Below, in pieces: positions 1 to 7,611 of a stretch of 61,758 nt of DNA. The stretch lies in the NCBI GenBank assembly GCA_964352665.1, contig CAYGSJ010000010.1, positions 1 through 61,758 of the forward strand, read 5' to 3'. The notes beneath the pieces were generated by a model. The model saw nothing but the letters and a program-made list of their open reading frames with translations, was not told the DNA's origin and ran no database searches. Every line of letters begins with the position of its first letter. The stretch's first letter is position 1. The position numbers were made by a program, and so were the translations under genes. Source of the stretch: UBA1672 sp964352665 (GTDB taxonomy: Bacteria > Pseudomonadota > Alphaproteobacteria > Micavibrionales > Micavibrionaceae).

Positions 1-1
1 A

Positions 2-46
2 ATTTTGGCAGGGAACGCTTTCGGAGAAAAGTTAGCATTTGTCTGA
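2..46 (+). CDS. possible 3' end of an upstream gene
   Basis: One forward frame is open from the window edge to a TGA at 44-46, giving a 14-residue tail ending in AFGEKLAFV. A strong terminator starts six bases later, which is the usual spacing for a gene end. The other forward frames also close nearby, so the frame choice is a guess and no function can be given. Confidence 0.25.
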   Translation: MLAGNAFGEKLAFV

Positions 47-51
47 CAGCA

Positions 52-82
52 CTGTCCGGCGAAAAGCCGGACGGTTTTTTTT
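52..82 (+). terminator. Rho-independent terminator
   Basis: Perfect 7-bp stem GTCCGGC (54-60) / GCCGGAC (66-72) with a GAAAA loop, extended by a weak C-G and T-G pair, followed by a run of eight T. It ends whatever gene lies to the left of the window. Confidence 0.85.
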
Positions 83-147
83 AATGGTTGTACTGATCAT
101 GTCAGATTAAAATGTAGTTTTAGCCGATATCTGATATTTTGCTGGGT

Positions 148-354
148 ATGAACAAAAGAAATCCCTTCAAATATTACAAAACCAGTCCAGAAATCATCAA
201 ATTAGCCGTGATGTACTACGTCCGGTATTCGCTCAGCTTAAGACAAGTTGAAGATATTTTACATGAGCGCGGCATGAACAAGTTTCGATCGATGAAAACC
301 CTTCAGAAATTCATCTCAATCCAGTCCATATCGACGCAAATTGTAACACAATAA
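148..354 (+). pseudogene. IS6-family transposase remnant with internal deletion
   Basis: The first about 40 codons (FKYYKTSPEIIKLAVMYYVR and the following RQVEDILHERGM) match the N-terminal helix-turn-helix part of IS6/IS26-type transposases. The next codons read NKFRSMKTLQKF, which in this family belongs near the C-terminus, after the DDE catalytic core. The core of roughly 150 residues is therefore missing and the tail runs out of frame into a stop. I see no intact terminal inverted repeats. It is a dead, internally deleted insertion sequence; mobilisation in trans would need ends that I cannot find. The start is taken at the ATG at 148. Confidence 0.65.
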
Positions 355-694
355 TGTATTGAGAAGAACAGCTAAACAATAAAGGGGGTAAAGGCCGTGA
401 ACAGATTGGAGCTTAAAATATAGACCGGATCTTAGTGTACCAATTGTGGGATAAAACCCGGTACGCACAATAAATTTCGCGTTAGTGTACTGATAAAACG
501 TTATAAATGCCAAATTTTCCTGCAAAATCGAGTACCAAATAAAATTAGCGTGAGGATTTCGCAAGAAACGGGGGAAAATAAAAAATTATCATAATTATCA
601 ATTATTATGTATTGACTCTATTTCATAATACGTGCTTAGTTCCACAAATATATTTTCGTAATGTAACAGTCTTAAACAAACTTAGGAAAGAAAC
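355..694. other. intergenic region upstream of the amyloid-like locus
   Basis: No convincing gene on either strand; the 82-codon reverse frame here has no family resemblance and no ribosome binding site. The last 120 bases are very AT-rich and must hold the promoter of the gene at 695. A TTGACT occurs near 613, but no good -10 lies at the right spacing, so I do not call a promoter. Confidence 0.4.
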
Positions 695-1561
695 ATGTAT
701 AAAAAACTTACATTTACGCTATTGCTTGGAGCGTCCACAACGGCTCTAGCCTTGGCTTTACCTGTCGCAGCATTTGCTGATGATGTAAACGTTGATGATT
801 CAACAGTGGAAGATTCACTTAATGGTAATCAAGACAACGACTTCGCAGATGTCGATGTTGCAGTTGATGACTCATTGAACACTGACAATTCTCAGGACAA
901 TGACACAAACAACTCACAAGACAACGACACTGATGTCGATGTTGCAGTTGATGACTCATTCAACTCTGATAGTTCTCAGGACAATGACACAACCACAACA
1001 ACTGACAATTCTCAGGACAATGACACCGAGACTGATGTTGATGTTGATGTAACTCTTGATGATTCATTCAACACTGACAATTCTCAGGACAATGATCAGG
1101 ACAATGATACAACAACAACAACAACAAACTCTCAGGACAACGANNNNNNNNNNNNNNNNNNNNNNNNNNNNNNNNNNNNNNNNNNNNNNNNNNNNNNNNN
1201 NNNNNNNNNNNNNNNNNNNNNNNNNNNNNNNNNNNNNNNNNNNATTGATGTTGCGATTGATGAGTCATTCAATACTGATAATTCTCAGAACAACAGCAAT
1301 CAAGGCAATACAGATAACAGCATCAACCAAAGTGATGTGGCGTTTGGAGATAGTGAACTTGTAACATCATCTGTACTTGGTTCGACTATTGCCAACTCTA
1401 GTGTTGTTTTCAACGGTGGCGGTAACTACGTCGAAGGTAACGTTGTAAGAGACAATTCCTTCAGAGGTGCTACAGGTATTAATGCTGTAAACCAAAACTC
1501 TGGTGTGAATTCAAACACACAGCAAGCTATTACAGTTAATGCTAATATAAATACAGACTAA
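695..1561 (+). CDS. secreted Asp-rich repeat protein, candidate amyloid/adhesin subunit
   Basis: The N-terminus is a clear Sec signal peptide (hydrophobic core, then AAFA cut before DDVNVDD). The middle is a low-complexity array of repeats of the type DVDVAVDDSFNTDNSQDND, extremely rich in Asp, Asn, Ser, Gln and Thr and almost without Cys or aromatics. The last about 60 residues form a different module (GNVVRDNSFRGATGINAVNQ, then NSGVNSNTQQ) shared with the next gene. A good RBS (AGGAAAGAAAC) precedes the ATG. Position first in a cluster with a C39 peptidase and a FapF-like barrel suggests the bulk secreted fibre subunit; the acidic repeats could also bind calcium. It is not closely like Pseudomonas FapC, so the role is inferred. 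A 100-base assembly gap inside the repeats makes the true length unknown. Confidence 0.75.
   Translation: MYKKLTFTLLLGASTTALALALPVAAFADDVNVDDSTVEDSLNGNQDNDFADVDVAVDDSLNTDNSQDNDTNNSQDNDTDVDVAVDDSFNSDSSQDNDTTTTTDNSQDNDTETDVDVDVTLDDSFNTDNSQDNDQDNDTTTTTTNSQDNXXXXXXXXXXXXXXXXXXXXXXXXXXXXXXXXXXIDVAIDESFNTDNSQNNSNQGNTDNSINQSDVAFGDSELVTSSVLGSTIANSSVVFNGGGNYVEGNVVRDNSFRGATGINAVNQNSGVNSNTQQAITVNANINTD
844..1300 (+). repeat. coding repeats of the Asp-rich protein
   Basis: Imperfect tandem units of about 75-110 bases encode DVDVAVDDSFN followed by one to three copies of a NSQDND block and a Thr stretch. At least four units flank or enter the N gap. Codon-level similarity between units is high (the 15-mer TTCTCAGGACAATGA recurs), so short-read assembly collapsed here. 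Confidence 0.8.
1144..1243. other. assembly gap (100 N)
   Basis: Exactly 100 N, the conventional placeholder for a gap of unknown size. The reading frame happens to stay open across it, but gap length and hence frame are arbitrary. Confidence 0.99.
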
Positions 1562-1576
1562 TAGTCTTTCAGTTGA

Positions 1577-1635
1577 GAGGGTGGGATGCTTTATATCCCT
1601 CCCTCCCGGCTTTCTGGTAAACCAGTTTTGTAAGT
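1577..1635 (+). terminator. hairpins between subunit gene and downstream genes, possible partial terminator
   Basis: An 11-bp stem with one mismatch, GAGGGTGGGAT (1577-1587) / ATCCCTCCCTC (1595-1605), is followed by a short stem CTGGT/ACCAG and TTTTGTAAG. The T run is weak. Such a structure would let only part of transcription pass and protect the upstream message, giving excess of the first gene product. Confidence 0.5.
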
Positions 1636-1656
1636 ATTTTTTGAAGAGTATCGGAA

Positions 1657-2040
1657 ATGGCATATAAAATACCTTACGTTTTAATAGCGATGGTTATTAC
1701 TTTTTCCTCTCCTGCGTTCATAAATGAGGCGGTAGCAGGGGATGATGTTGAAGCCGCAGCTGTCCATAATCTGGACGAATTTTTTAATAATGATACGCTG
1801 ATTGTTGAAGACACAGATCTGGGTGAGATGCGCGGAACAGCGCTGGATCCTGAGGTTCTAGGTGTTGCTTTGTTTGATGCGATCTCTGTTAATAACTCCG
1901 CCAATGGCACAGTATCCGGCGGCAATGTTATCAATGACGGTGCATTTTCAGGCTCCTCTGGTTTGTCAACGATTATACAAAACAGTGGAAATAACGTTCT
2001 GATTCAATCTGCGACAATATTAAACTTGAATATTGAATAG
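1657..2040 (+). CDS. small secreted protein with amyloid-module C-terminus and a double-glycine-like motif
   Basis: 127 residues. A Sec signal peptide (cut about AVA-GDD, residue 28) is followed by an acidic linker with DTDLGEMRGT at residues 53-61, then a C-terminal module GNVINDGAFSGSSG and IIQNSGNNVLIQ that aligns with the end of the preceding repeat protein. It resembles a minor subunit or nucleator of the same fibre. The MRG(G/T) motif also occurs at the same position in the third small gene, beside a C39 peptidase that normally cuts after GG; here the second glycine is Thr, so cutting may be weaker or absent. No named family is recognised. It is probably co-transcribed with its neighbours; the next frame starts almost at once. 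Confidence 0.7.
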   Translation: MAYKIPYVLIAMVITFSSPAFINEAVAGDDVEAAAVHNLDEFFNNDTLIVEDTDLGEMRGTALDPEVLGVALFDAISVNNSANGTVSGGNVINDGAFSGSSGLSTIIQNSGNNVLIQSATILNLNIE

Positions 2041-2100
2041 CTATTGAAAGAGTTAATAGCCACATTTTTGCTTTCTTCATCAAAAGTTATGGTAGTTACT

Positions 2101-2808
2101 ATGAGTTTTTTGCGCTTTTTTTGTCTTACAGTAATCGTTAGCACGGGGTTTTGCTTAAGTGCTAATGCTAGTGATTTTGGACTTGTCGGGGGAAATCGCG
2201 CATTCTCTATGAAAGTGGTTAGCTTCAAGGCACAACGATTTGAAGCTGTTGTTCCCCAAGAATATGATTTCAGTTGTGGATCTGCCGCATTGGCCACGCT
2301 TCTTCAATATCATTATGATCACCCTATTACCGAGCAAGAAGTCCTTGATTCTATGTATAAAGTGGGCGATCAAGAAAAAATCAGAAAGCAAGGTTTTTCA
2401 TTACTGGATATGAAACAATATCTTGCAAGCCAAGGATTTAATGCAGACGGCTTTAAATTAGATAGTCTTAAGAAAATCAGCGCCGCTGGAATTCCGGGAA
2501 TTGCTCTAATCAACACAAATGGTTATATGCATTTTGTTGTTATCAAGGGCATGAATGAAAAATATGTTCTTGTTGGCGATCCTTCCTTGGGAATACGAAA
2601 AGTATCACACGAAGATTTTAGTGATATGTGGAACAACGTTTTTTTTGTTATTCGTAATCATGTAGATCGCGCAAACCTTAATTTTAACCATGAAGACACA
2701 TGGGCAAGCCGACGAAAAGTATTATTTGATACATCATTAAGTAATTCGGCACTTGCTTCGTTTAGTGTTCACACGTCTTTAACACCAAATATTTATCAGG
2801 GGTTCTAA
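2101..2808 (+). CDS. periplasmic C39 peptidase, FapD-like
   Basis: A signal peptide (FFCLTVIVSTGFCLSANA) directs the protein out of the cytoplasm. A C39 cysteine-peptidase domain follows with all catalytic elements visible: Cys in DFSCGSAALATLL, His in GYMHFVVIKG and Asp in LVGDPSLG. Stand-alone exported C39 domains are typical of FapD in Pseudomonas functional-amyloid operons, unlike the C39 domains fused to bacteriocin ABC exporters. It lies between two small secreted proteins carrying MRGG/MRGT motifs, which are the obvious candidate substrates. Start chosen at the ATG at 2101; an upstream TTG at 2044 would add 19 residues that are not signal-like. The stop is three bases before the next ATG, so translation is probably coupled. 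Confidence 0.8.
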   Translation: MSFLRFFCLTVIVSTGFCLSANASDFGLVGGNRAFSMKVVSFKAQRFEAVVPQEYDFSCGSAALATLLQYHYDHPITEQEVLDSMYKVGDQEKIRKQGFSLLDMKQYLASQGFNADGFKLDSLKKISAAGIPGIALINTNGYMHFVVIKGMNEKYVLVGDPSLGIRKVSHEDFSDMWNNVFFVIRNHVDRANLNFNHEDTWASRRKVLFDTSLSNSALASFSVHTSLTPNIYQGF

Positions 2809-2811
2809 GTC

Positions 2812-3345
2812 ATGGGTAATCTCTGTAAAAGGTCGTTTTTAGCCACTACCATTATGCTGATAATGTCTGCAGCTACGCCCGCTGTGGCTTTTCAAGATTC
2901 CCCTAATGTTTCTGATAATGGTTTTGATGTCTTGTTCAATGACGCGCAAAGCCTAAATGATGACGAACTTGACAATATGCGTGGTGGTTTTATTACAAGC
3001 AATGGCATGCTCATAGATTTTGTTTTTTCAACAAATACGCTGGTTGACGGACAGCTTATTAATCAGGTCGTGATAAACAGCGCTGATCCGTCCACGTTAA
3101 ATGGTTCATTAAATAATTCATTGCAAAAGATTATTCAGGTAGGGGATGGTAATTCTGCTTTTAGTGAGGGTGTTGATATAAACTCTTTACCTAATGTACT
3201 GACAATTGTTCAGAACAATCTGAACGACCTTACTATTCAGCAATTAAATATTCTGGATTTATCGGTCAAGAATTTTAATAATTTCATTCAGCACAATGCC
3301 GCATCTGAAATAGCCTTTCAAAGCACATTTAGACTAGCTCCATAA
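2812..3345 (+). CDS. secreted protein with MRGG motif, putative C39 substrate
   Basis: 177 residues. The Sec signal peptide ends near AVAFQ (about residue 27). LNDDELDNMRGG sits at residues 48-59, strikingly like the double-glycine leader end of bacteriocins (LSxxELxxxxGG) but placed after a Sec signal, as expected for a periplasmic peptidase. The rest is rich in Asn, Gln, Ser and beta-prone hydrophobics (IVQNNLNDLTIQQLNIL), weakly echoing the module of the first two genes. No family name is recognised. Adjacent to the FapD-like peptidase and convergent to the FapF-like gene. It may be a chaperone-like or minor subunit in the FapE/FapB role, but that is a guess from position. Confidence 0.7.
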   Translation: MGNLCKRSFLATTIMLIMSAATPAVAFQDSPNVSDNGFDVLFNDAQSLNDDELDNMRGGFITSNGMLIDFVFSTNTLVDGQLINQVVINSADPSTLNGSLNNSLQKIIQVGDGNSAFSEGVDINSLPNVLTIVQNNLNDLTIQQLNILDLSVKNFNNFIQHNAASEIAFQSTFRLAP

Positions 3346-3367
3346 AAGTTTTCCACGTGGAGAAATG

Positions 3368-4690
3368 CTAAAAGAAATCAAACTTAACAGGAACGCGTAA
3401 TGTCGCCTGCATATCTGGGGCATCATCAGTTACACCAGTTGCCACATTGAAATTAACACCAACTCTGTCGTTAACTTGGTATGAATATCCGAAAGTCGTT
3501 GATCCCACCTGCAGAAGCTGTGAGTTTCCTATAGTAGACCCGTTTTGCATTGTTTTCATTACAACACTATGGCTGTATCCCAAGCTAAATGAAGTTTTAT
3601 CGTTAATCGAAAAGCCCATTCCAAAGCTTGCACTTATGCTATCGCCAGGATTGATCTTGCCATTACCGCCGCCTACATCTTTCTCCATATTATAAACATA
3701 GCCAATATTAGAGAAGAATATGGCGGGATCAGTGGGGTATAGCATCGTAACGCTTGGGTTTATCGAAAGAAATCCTGACCCTGTAGGTGTCTCTTGTTGC
3801 AGACCTGTCGCAGCATCAACCGCCACATCGAAAGGGCCTTTGCCTGTGGCCGATTTGAAGCGTAAATTGCCAATGAAGTAAGGCCAATTATTTTTACCAT
3901 CATTAATTTGGTAGTGTCCTGCTACCTCTATATCACCAATCCCTGAACCTTCTACAGTACTTAAAACATCTGTGGCAGTACCCACGCCAATAGGCCTCCC
4001 AATTGTTGAATCACGTCGCCATAAATACGGAATGTAAACTTCTGCCTCCAGTCGGTCTGTCAGCCCCACCCTTCCGGTTATTGCAGTTGTAAGGATATCT
4101 CTGTCAACTTCAGAAATATCAAAAACCCCTACATTAATAGCGGGAATGATAGTAAAACCCTCAACGGCTACCCGTAAAGCAGAGGTACGACTATATTGCA
4201 GCGAAGGCTCTAGAACGGCACGACCTTTCGGCAATAAAACGCCTCCCTCATCTATTGCAACAGAAGGAACTTCAGGCTTTTTTTGCTTTTCCGTCTTTCG
4301 TTCAACACCCACCTCCTCTGTTCCCCGTCCTCGCGCATCAGAGAGGCTATACTCTTGCTCACTATCTTCGATGTTTATATTTTTGAAAGAAGAGAAAGAA
4401 GAAGGCCCTCTCCCCCTGTAATCTCCAACCAATTCTTGGGCCTCACCGAGAGCCTTATCAAGCTCGAGAATTTTGAAATCCAGAAAAACCTTTTGTTTTT
4501 CAAGTTCTTCCTCTTTTTTTGCCAAAGATTCCTTTTGTATACGCAACTCTTCCAGCAATAATTCTACTTTATTTTCAAGAACATGGATGTCCCCCTCCAA
4601 AGTTGACTCTGCATGAGCAACGTTAACGGAAAACAACAAAACAGCGCTAGATAGCAAAGCGCAAGACTTTAATAAACACTTATAAGTCAT
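3368..4690 (-). CDS. FapF-like coiled-coil plus beta-barrel outer-membrane protein
   Basis: About 440 residues. A signal peptide ending AHAES is followed by a heptad-rich coiled coil (LEGDIHVLENKVELLLEELR, about residues 30-95), an acidic linker, then a long beta-rich region with alternating polar and hydrophobic residues ending in the aromatic KFDFF, the mark of an outer-membrane barrel. Known FapF has this order: N-terminal trimeric coiled coil then barrel, forming the export pore for fibre subunits. The barrel half also resembles the MetA-pathway/phenol-degradation transporter family (PF13557). It is transcribed toward the other genes of the locus, not in their operon, which differs from Pseudomonas. 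The ATG at 4690 is preferred over the TTG at 4702. Confidence 0.7.
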   Translation of the reverse strand: MTYKCLLKSCALLSSAVLLFSVNVAHAESTLEGDIHVLENKVELLLEELRIQKESLAKKEEELEKQKVFLDFKILELDKALGEAQELVGDYRGRGPSSFSSFKNINIEDSEQEYSLSDARGRGTEEVGVERKTEKQKKPEVPSVAIDEGGVLLPKGRAVLEPSLQYSRTSALRVAVEGFTIIPAINVGVFDISEVDRDILTTAITGRVGLTDRLEAEVYIPYLWRRDSTIGRPIGVGTATDVLSTVEGSGIGDIEVAGHYQINDGKNNWPYFIGNLRFKSATGKGPFDVAVDAATGLQQETPTGSGFLSINPSVTMLYPTDPAIFFSNIGYVYNMEKDVGGGNGKINPGDSISASFGMGFSINDKTSFSLGYSHSVVMKTMQNGSTIGNSQLLQVGSTTFGYSYQVNDRVGVNFNVATGVTDDAPDMQATLRVPVKFDFF

Positions 4691-4922
4691 TTTTATATCC
4701 AAATATCTGATTTCTTACGCATAGGAAAATTTGCGTAGGGGCTCATTTTAATAGTTTTTTAATAAAAGGTCTATAGTTAATCATTATTAGCGATTCCCCT
4801 TATCATGATAGGGTCCTACCTTGGGTTTAAGCTATAATTGATCATTACATTTATATTGCCTTGTTATATATTTGGCCATAAGGTCAGTGTGTTACCTCCG
4901 CAATCAGAAGAAGAAGAAGAAT

Positions 4923-5591
4923 ATGGGTCTTATTTCTGCAGCCACATTCTGGCCCTTTATCATGACTTGCATGATTATTGAATCAACGCCCGGCCCAAAT
5001 ATGGCATATCTGGCGATTTTGAGTCTGAGTGATGGGCGTAAAGCCGGGATAGCCGCAATCGTTGGCATTGCACTAGGGCTTTTGATGGTTGGTATTGCTG
5101 CGGCTCTTGGCGTTGCTGCGCTTATTTCCAACTCACCGCTAGCCTATCAGTCTTTAAGGATTGGCGGGGTCTTCTATTTGCTTTGGTTGGCATGGGACGG
5201 GTGGCAAGCCGAGCCTGAAAAATCACTCGGAAAAACGGACGATGTTTTACAAAATATAAAATTTTTTCAACGCGGTTTGATTACAAATCTTTTAAATCCC
5301 AAGGCGGCTGTGTTTTATGTTGCTATTTTACCTACATTTCTTAATTCGGCTTCTTCAATTATACCTCAAGCCATCATGCTAACGATTATTTATGTTTTAA
5401 TTGCAACGATTATCCATTTTTCAATTGTAACACTTGCCGGATCTGCTCGCCGATTTTTAGAAAACGATCACCAACGCCTCGTCGTGCGTCGCATTCTTTC
5501 CTTGGCACTGGCGGGGATAGCCATCTGGTTTGCATGGACAACAGGGAAAGCGTTTGACGAACTTCCAGCCTCCGCTTTCCATCTGTTTTAG
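4923..5591 (+). CDS. LysE/RhtB-family amino-acid exporter
   Basis: 222 residues with about six membrane segments. The family signature near the N-terminus (ESTPGPNMAYLAILSLSDGR) and the central NLLNPKAAVFYVAILP loop are plain. These proteins export amino acids such as lysine, homoserine or threonine, but the substrate cannot be read from sequence. The ATG at 4923 follows an AG-rich stretch acting as RBS; an in-frame TTG at 4872 would add a charged leader unlike the family. Its last codons and 3' flank recur in diverged form at 7386-7535. Confidence 0.88.
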   Translation: MGLISAATFWPFIMTCMIIESTPGPNMAYLAILSLSDGRKAGIAAIVGIALGLLMVGIAAALGVAALISNSPLAYQSLRIGGVFYLLWLAWDGWQAEPEKSLGKTDDVLQNIKFFQRGLITNLLNPKAAVFYVAILPTFLNSASSIIPQAIMLTIIYVLIATIIHFSIVTLAGSARRFLENDHQRLVVRRILSLALAGIAIWFAWTTGKAFDELPASAFHLF

Positions 5592-5639
5592 CACGAAGCA
5601 TAAGTTTTGTTTGCATCTGCATTTTTATGCTTCCTGCAT

Positions 5640-7319
5640 TTATGTCTGAATGGCATTTAAACGCTCGGTCATGCTGCGGCCGATTTCACGGCGGCCAAGC
5701 AAGACCATATCAATATCCCGTTCTTCATAATATTCGGCTTCTTCGTCATTAGACGCGCTGACCATAATTGTGATATCCGGCTTGATGGCTTTAATGGCCT
5801 CGACAATGCGGCAGGTTTCATAAGGATCCGGCACAACGACTACAGCGGCGGCAACTTGTTCGATTTTAGCCTTCCTTAATGTCTCCTCTTCTGCCGCATC
5901 TCCGGCTATGGCTTCAATACCTTTAGCGTTCAGGCTATCCACCTTTTCTCTATTCGTATCGATCACCACAAGGTCAAGGGAGGGGTTTTTCGTGTTTTTG
6001 ATGATTTGCTCCCCGAGGCGACCGTAACCGACAAGAATGGCGCGTTTGTTATAGGTAGGCTTCTCGGGCTCGGGTGGGGGTGTATGTTTATCTTGCATGA
6101 CAAACAGTTTTGAGAGTGCGGGGTGTTCTTCGATATAATCATGAAAACTGTTAGAAAAATGGAAGATCACAGGGTTTAGTGCGATAGAAAGAAAAGCACC
6201 GGCCAAAACCAGATCACGCCCGTCTTCCGGCAGCATGCCGAGGGTTAATCCCATGCCGATAAGGATAAAGGAAAATTCTCCAATTTGTGCCAAGCCTGCT
6301 GCGACAGACAGGGCGCGCTTTACTGCATAAGAAAAGCTTAGAACAATGATAAAGGTCAGGCAAAACTTAAAGGCGATGATTATAAGTGATGTGGCGATCA
6401 CTCCAAGCGGATGTTCCAGAAGAATAGCCGGATCAAACAACATCCCGATAGCGACAAAGAACAGTACCGCAAATGCATCTTGAAACGGCAAAGCGCGGGC
6501 GGCAACCTCTTTGTTCAGTTTTGAGCTATTGATAATCATACCCGCAAAAAACGCGCCCAACGCCAAGGAAACATCAAAAAATTTGGCTGCGCCAAAAGAA
6601 ACGCCTATTGCCGCTACAAGAACCGAAAGCGTAAACAGCTCTCTTGACCCTGTTTTGTTCACTTCTGCCAGCATGATCGGGAATATTTTACGCCCCGCCA
6701 CTCCCATAAGCAAAGCAAACAGCACAGCCTTACCAATGGCCAATAAAACTGCGCCTGTGATTTCTTGTTGTGTATCTTGGACTTCTCCTCCGGCCTGTGC
6801 CAGAACAGGCACAAGAACAAGAGCAAGGATCATTACCAAATCTTCAACAATTAGCCAGCCAATGGCGATATGGCCTTCGATTGAGTGTTGGATTTTGTGT
6901 TGCTCAAGAGATCGCAGCAAGACAACCGTACTGGCCACAGATAGGGACAGGCCGTATATAATCGTGCCGTTGAGCGACCACCCCCACAAAGAAGCCAGCC
7001 CCATACCAACCAGCGTTGTAATCAAAATCCGTGTAAGTGCTCCTGTTACCGCAATGTGTTTAACTTTCATCAGCTCAGCCAGAGAGAAATGCAGTCCCAC
7101 ACCAAACATCAACAGAACAATGCCAATCTCCGCTAGTTCATGCGCGATTTCAGGGCTGGCTATATAGCCCGGTGTGTGTGGTCCAACGATAATTCCGGCA
7201 AAGAGGTACCCAATTACAGGAGAAATGCGAAGTTTGGAGGCAACAAAGCCACAAACGAAGGCAAGGCTTAAACCGATGGCTATCGTTGATATAAGCGGTA
7301 ATTCATTTTCTATGGCCAT
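5640..7319 (-). CDS. ybaL: CPA2-family K+/H+ antiporter with TrkA-N domain (YbaL/KefB type)
   Basis: 559 residues, the length of E. coli YbaL. Around 12 membrane segments (GYLFAGIIVGPHTPGYIA near the start) form the Na+/H+ exchanger domain, followed after a PPPEPEKP linker by a cytosolic Rossmann domain beginning RAILVGYGRLGEQI that binds a nucleotide and gates transport. It exchanges potassium (or sodium) for protons across the inner membrane and is often linked to electrophile or pH stress. Single gene between a LysE exporter and its vestigial tail repeat; no partner gene of the KefF type is seen. Confidence 0.9.
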   Translation of the reverse strand: MAIENELPLISTIAIGLSLAFVCGFVASKLRISPVIGYLFAGIIVGPHTPGYIASPEIAHELAEIGIVLLMFGVGLHFSLAELMKVKHIAVTGALTRILITTLVGMGLASLWGWSLNGTIIYGLSLSVASTVVLLRSLEQHKIQHSIEGHIAIGWLIVEDLVMILALVLVPVLAQAGGEVQDTQQEITGAVLLAIGKAVLFALLMGVAGRKIFPIMLAEVNKTGSRELFTLSVLVAAIGVSFGAAKFFDVSLALGAFFAGMIINSSKLNKEVAARALPFQDAFAVLFFVAIGMLFDPAILLEHPLGVIATSLIIIAFKFCLTFIIVLSFSYAVKRALSVAAGLAQIGEFSFILIGMGLTLGMLPEDGRDLVLAGAFLSIALNPVIFHFSNSFHDYIEEHPALSKLFVMQDKHTPPPEPEKPTYNKRAILVGYGRLGEQIIKNTKNPSLDLVVIDTNREKVDSLNAKGIEAIAGDAAEEETLRKAKIEQVAAAVVVVPDPYETCRIVEAIKAIKPDITIMVSASNDEEAEYYEERDIDMVLLGRREIGRSMTERLNAIQT

Positions 7320-7385
7320 AAAGCAGGTGTATCCGAAGAATGATGTTTACTTCCCTTGAATATAACGGAGTTTGAACATTTTTAA

Positions 7386-7535
7386 ATGGCTGTATTAATA
7401 AATATTATTATCTTATCACTGTTTTTATGCATTCAGCGGTTCAAGGCAGGGAAAGCGTTTGACGGACTTCCTGTCTCCACTTTTTATCTTTTTTAGTACA
7501 AACCGTAAGTTTTGTTTGCACCTGTTTTTTAATTC
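7386..7535 (+). pseudogene. vestigial duplicate of the LysE gene 3' end
   Basis: From 7445 the sequence aligns to 5541 onward for about 90 bases through the stop codon and 3' flank. The conceptual tail reads GKAFDGLPVSTFYLF against GKAFDELPASAFHLF in the intact gene, with the stop in the same place. Upstream, an ATG at 7386 opens a 36-codon hydrophobic frame ending at 7496. It is either the relic of a second exporter copy or a residual membrane peptide; no convincing RBS precedes it. Confidence 0.6.
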
Positions 7536-7611
7536 ATTATGATTTATATGGGTTTAAGGAGCATGCACAGGAAAAACGTAAACGCGTGTTTGTAACATTC
7601 GAGGATTTTAA

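Noticed and set aside
316..564. 82-codon reverse ORF next to the IS6 remnant
   Set aside because: No RBS, no family features, overlaps decayed transposon sequence.
1056..1364. alternative frames through the Asp-rich repeats
   Set aside because: Shadows of the repetitive coding sequence; long frames arise from repeat composition and the N gap.
4797..4813. near-palindrome around TATCATGATA upstream of the FapF-like gene and the LysE gene
   Set aside because: Short AT palindrome with imperfect C/G flanks; no second copy or regulator to link it to.
7562..7594. 10-codon ORF after AAGGAG before the glycosyltransferase gene
   Set aside because: The SD is only one base from the ATG and the peptide is very short; AAGGAG here is probably chance.
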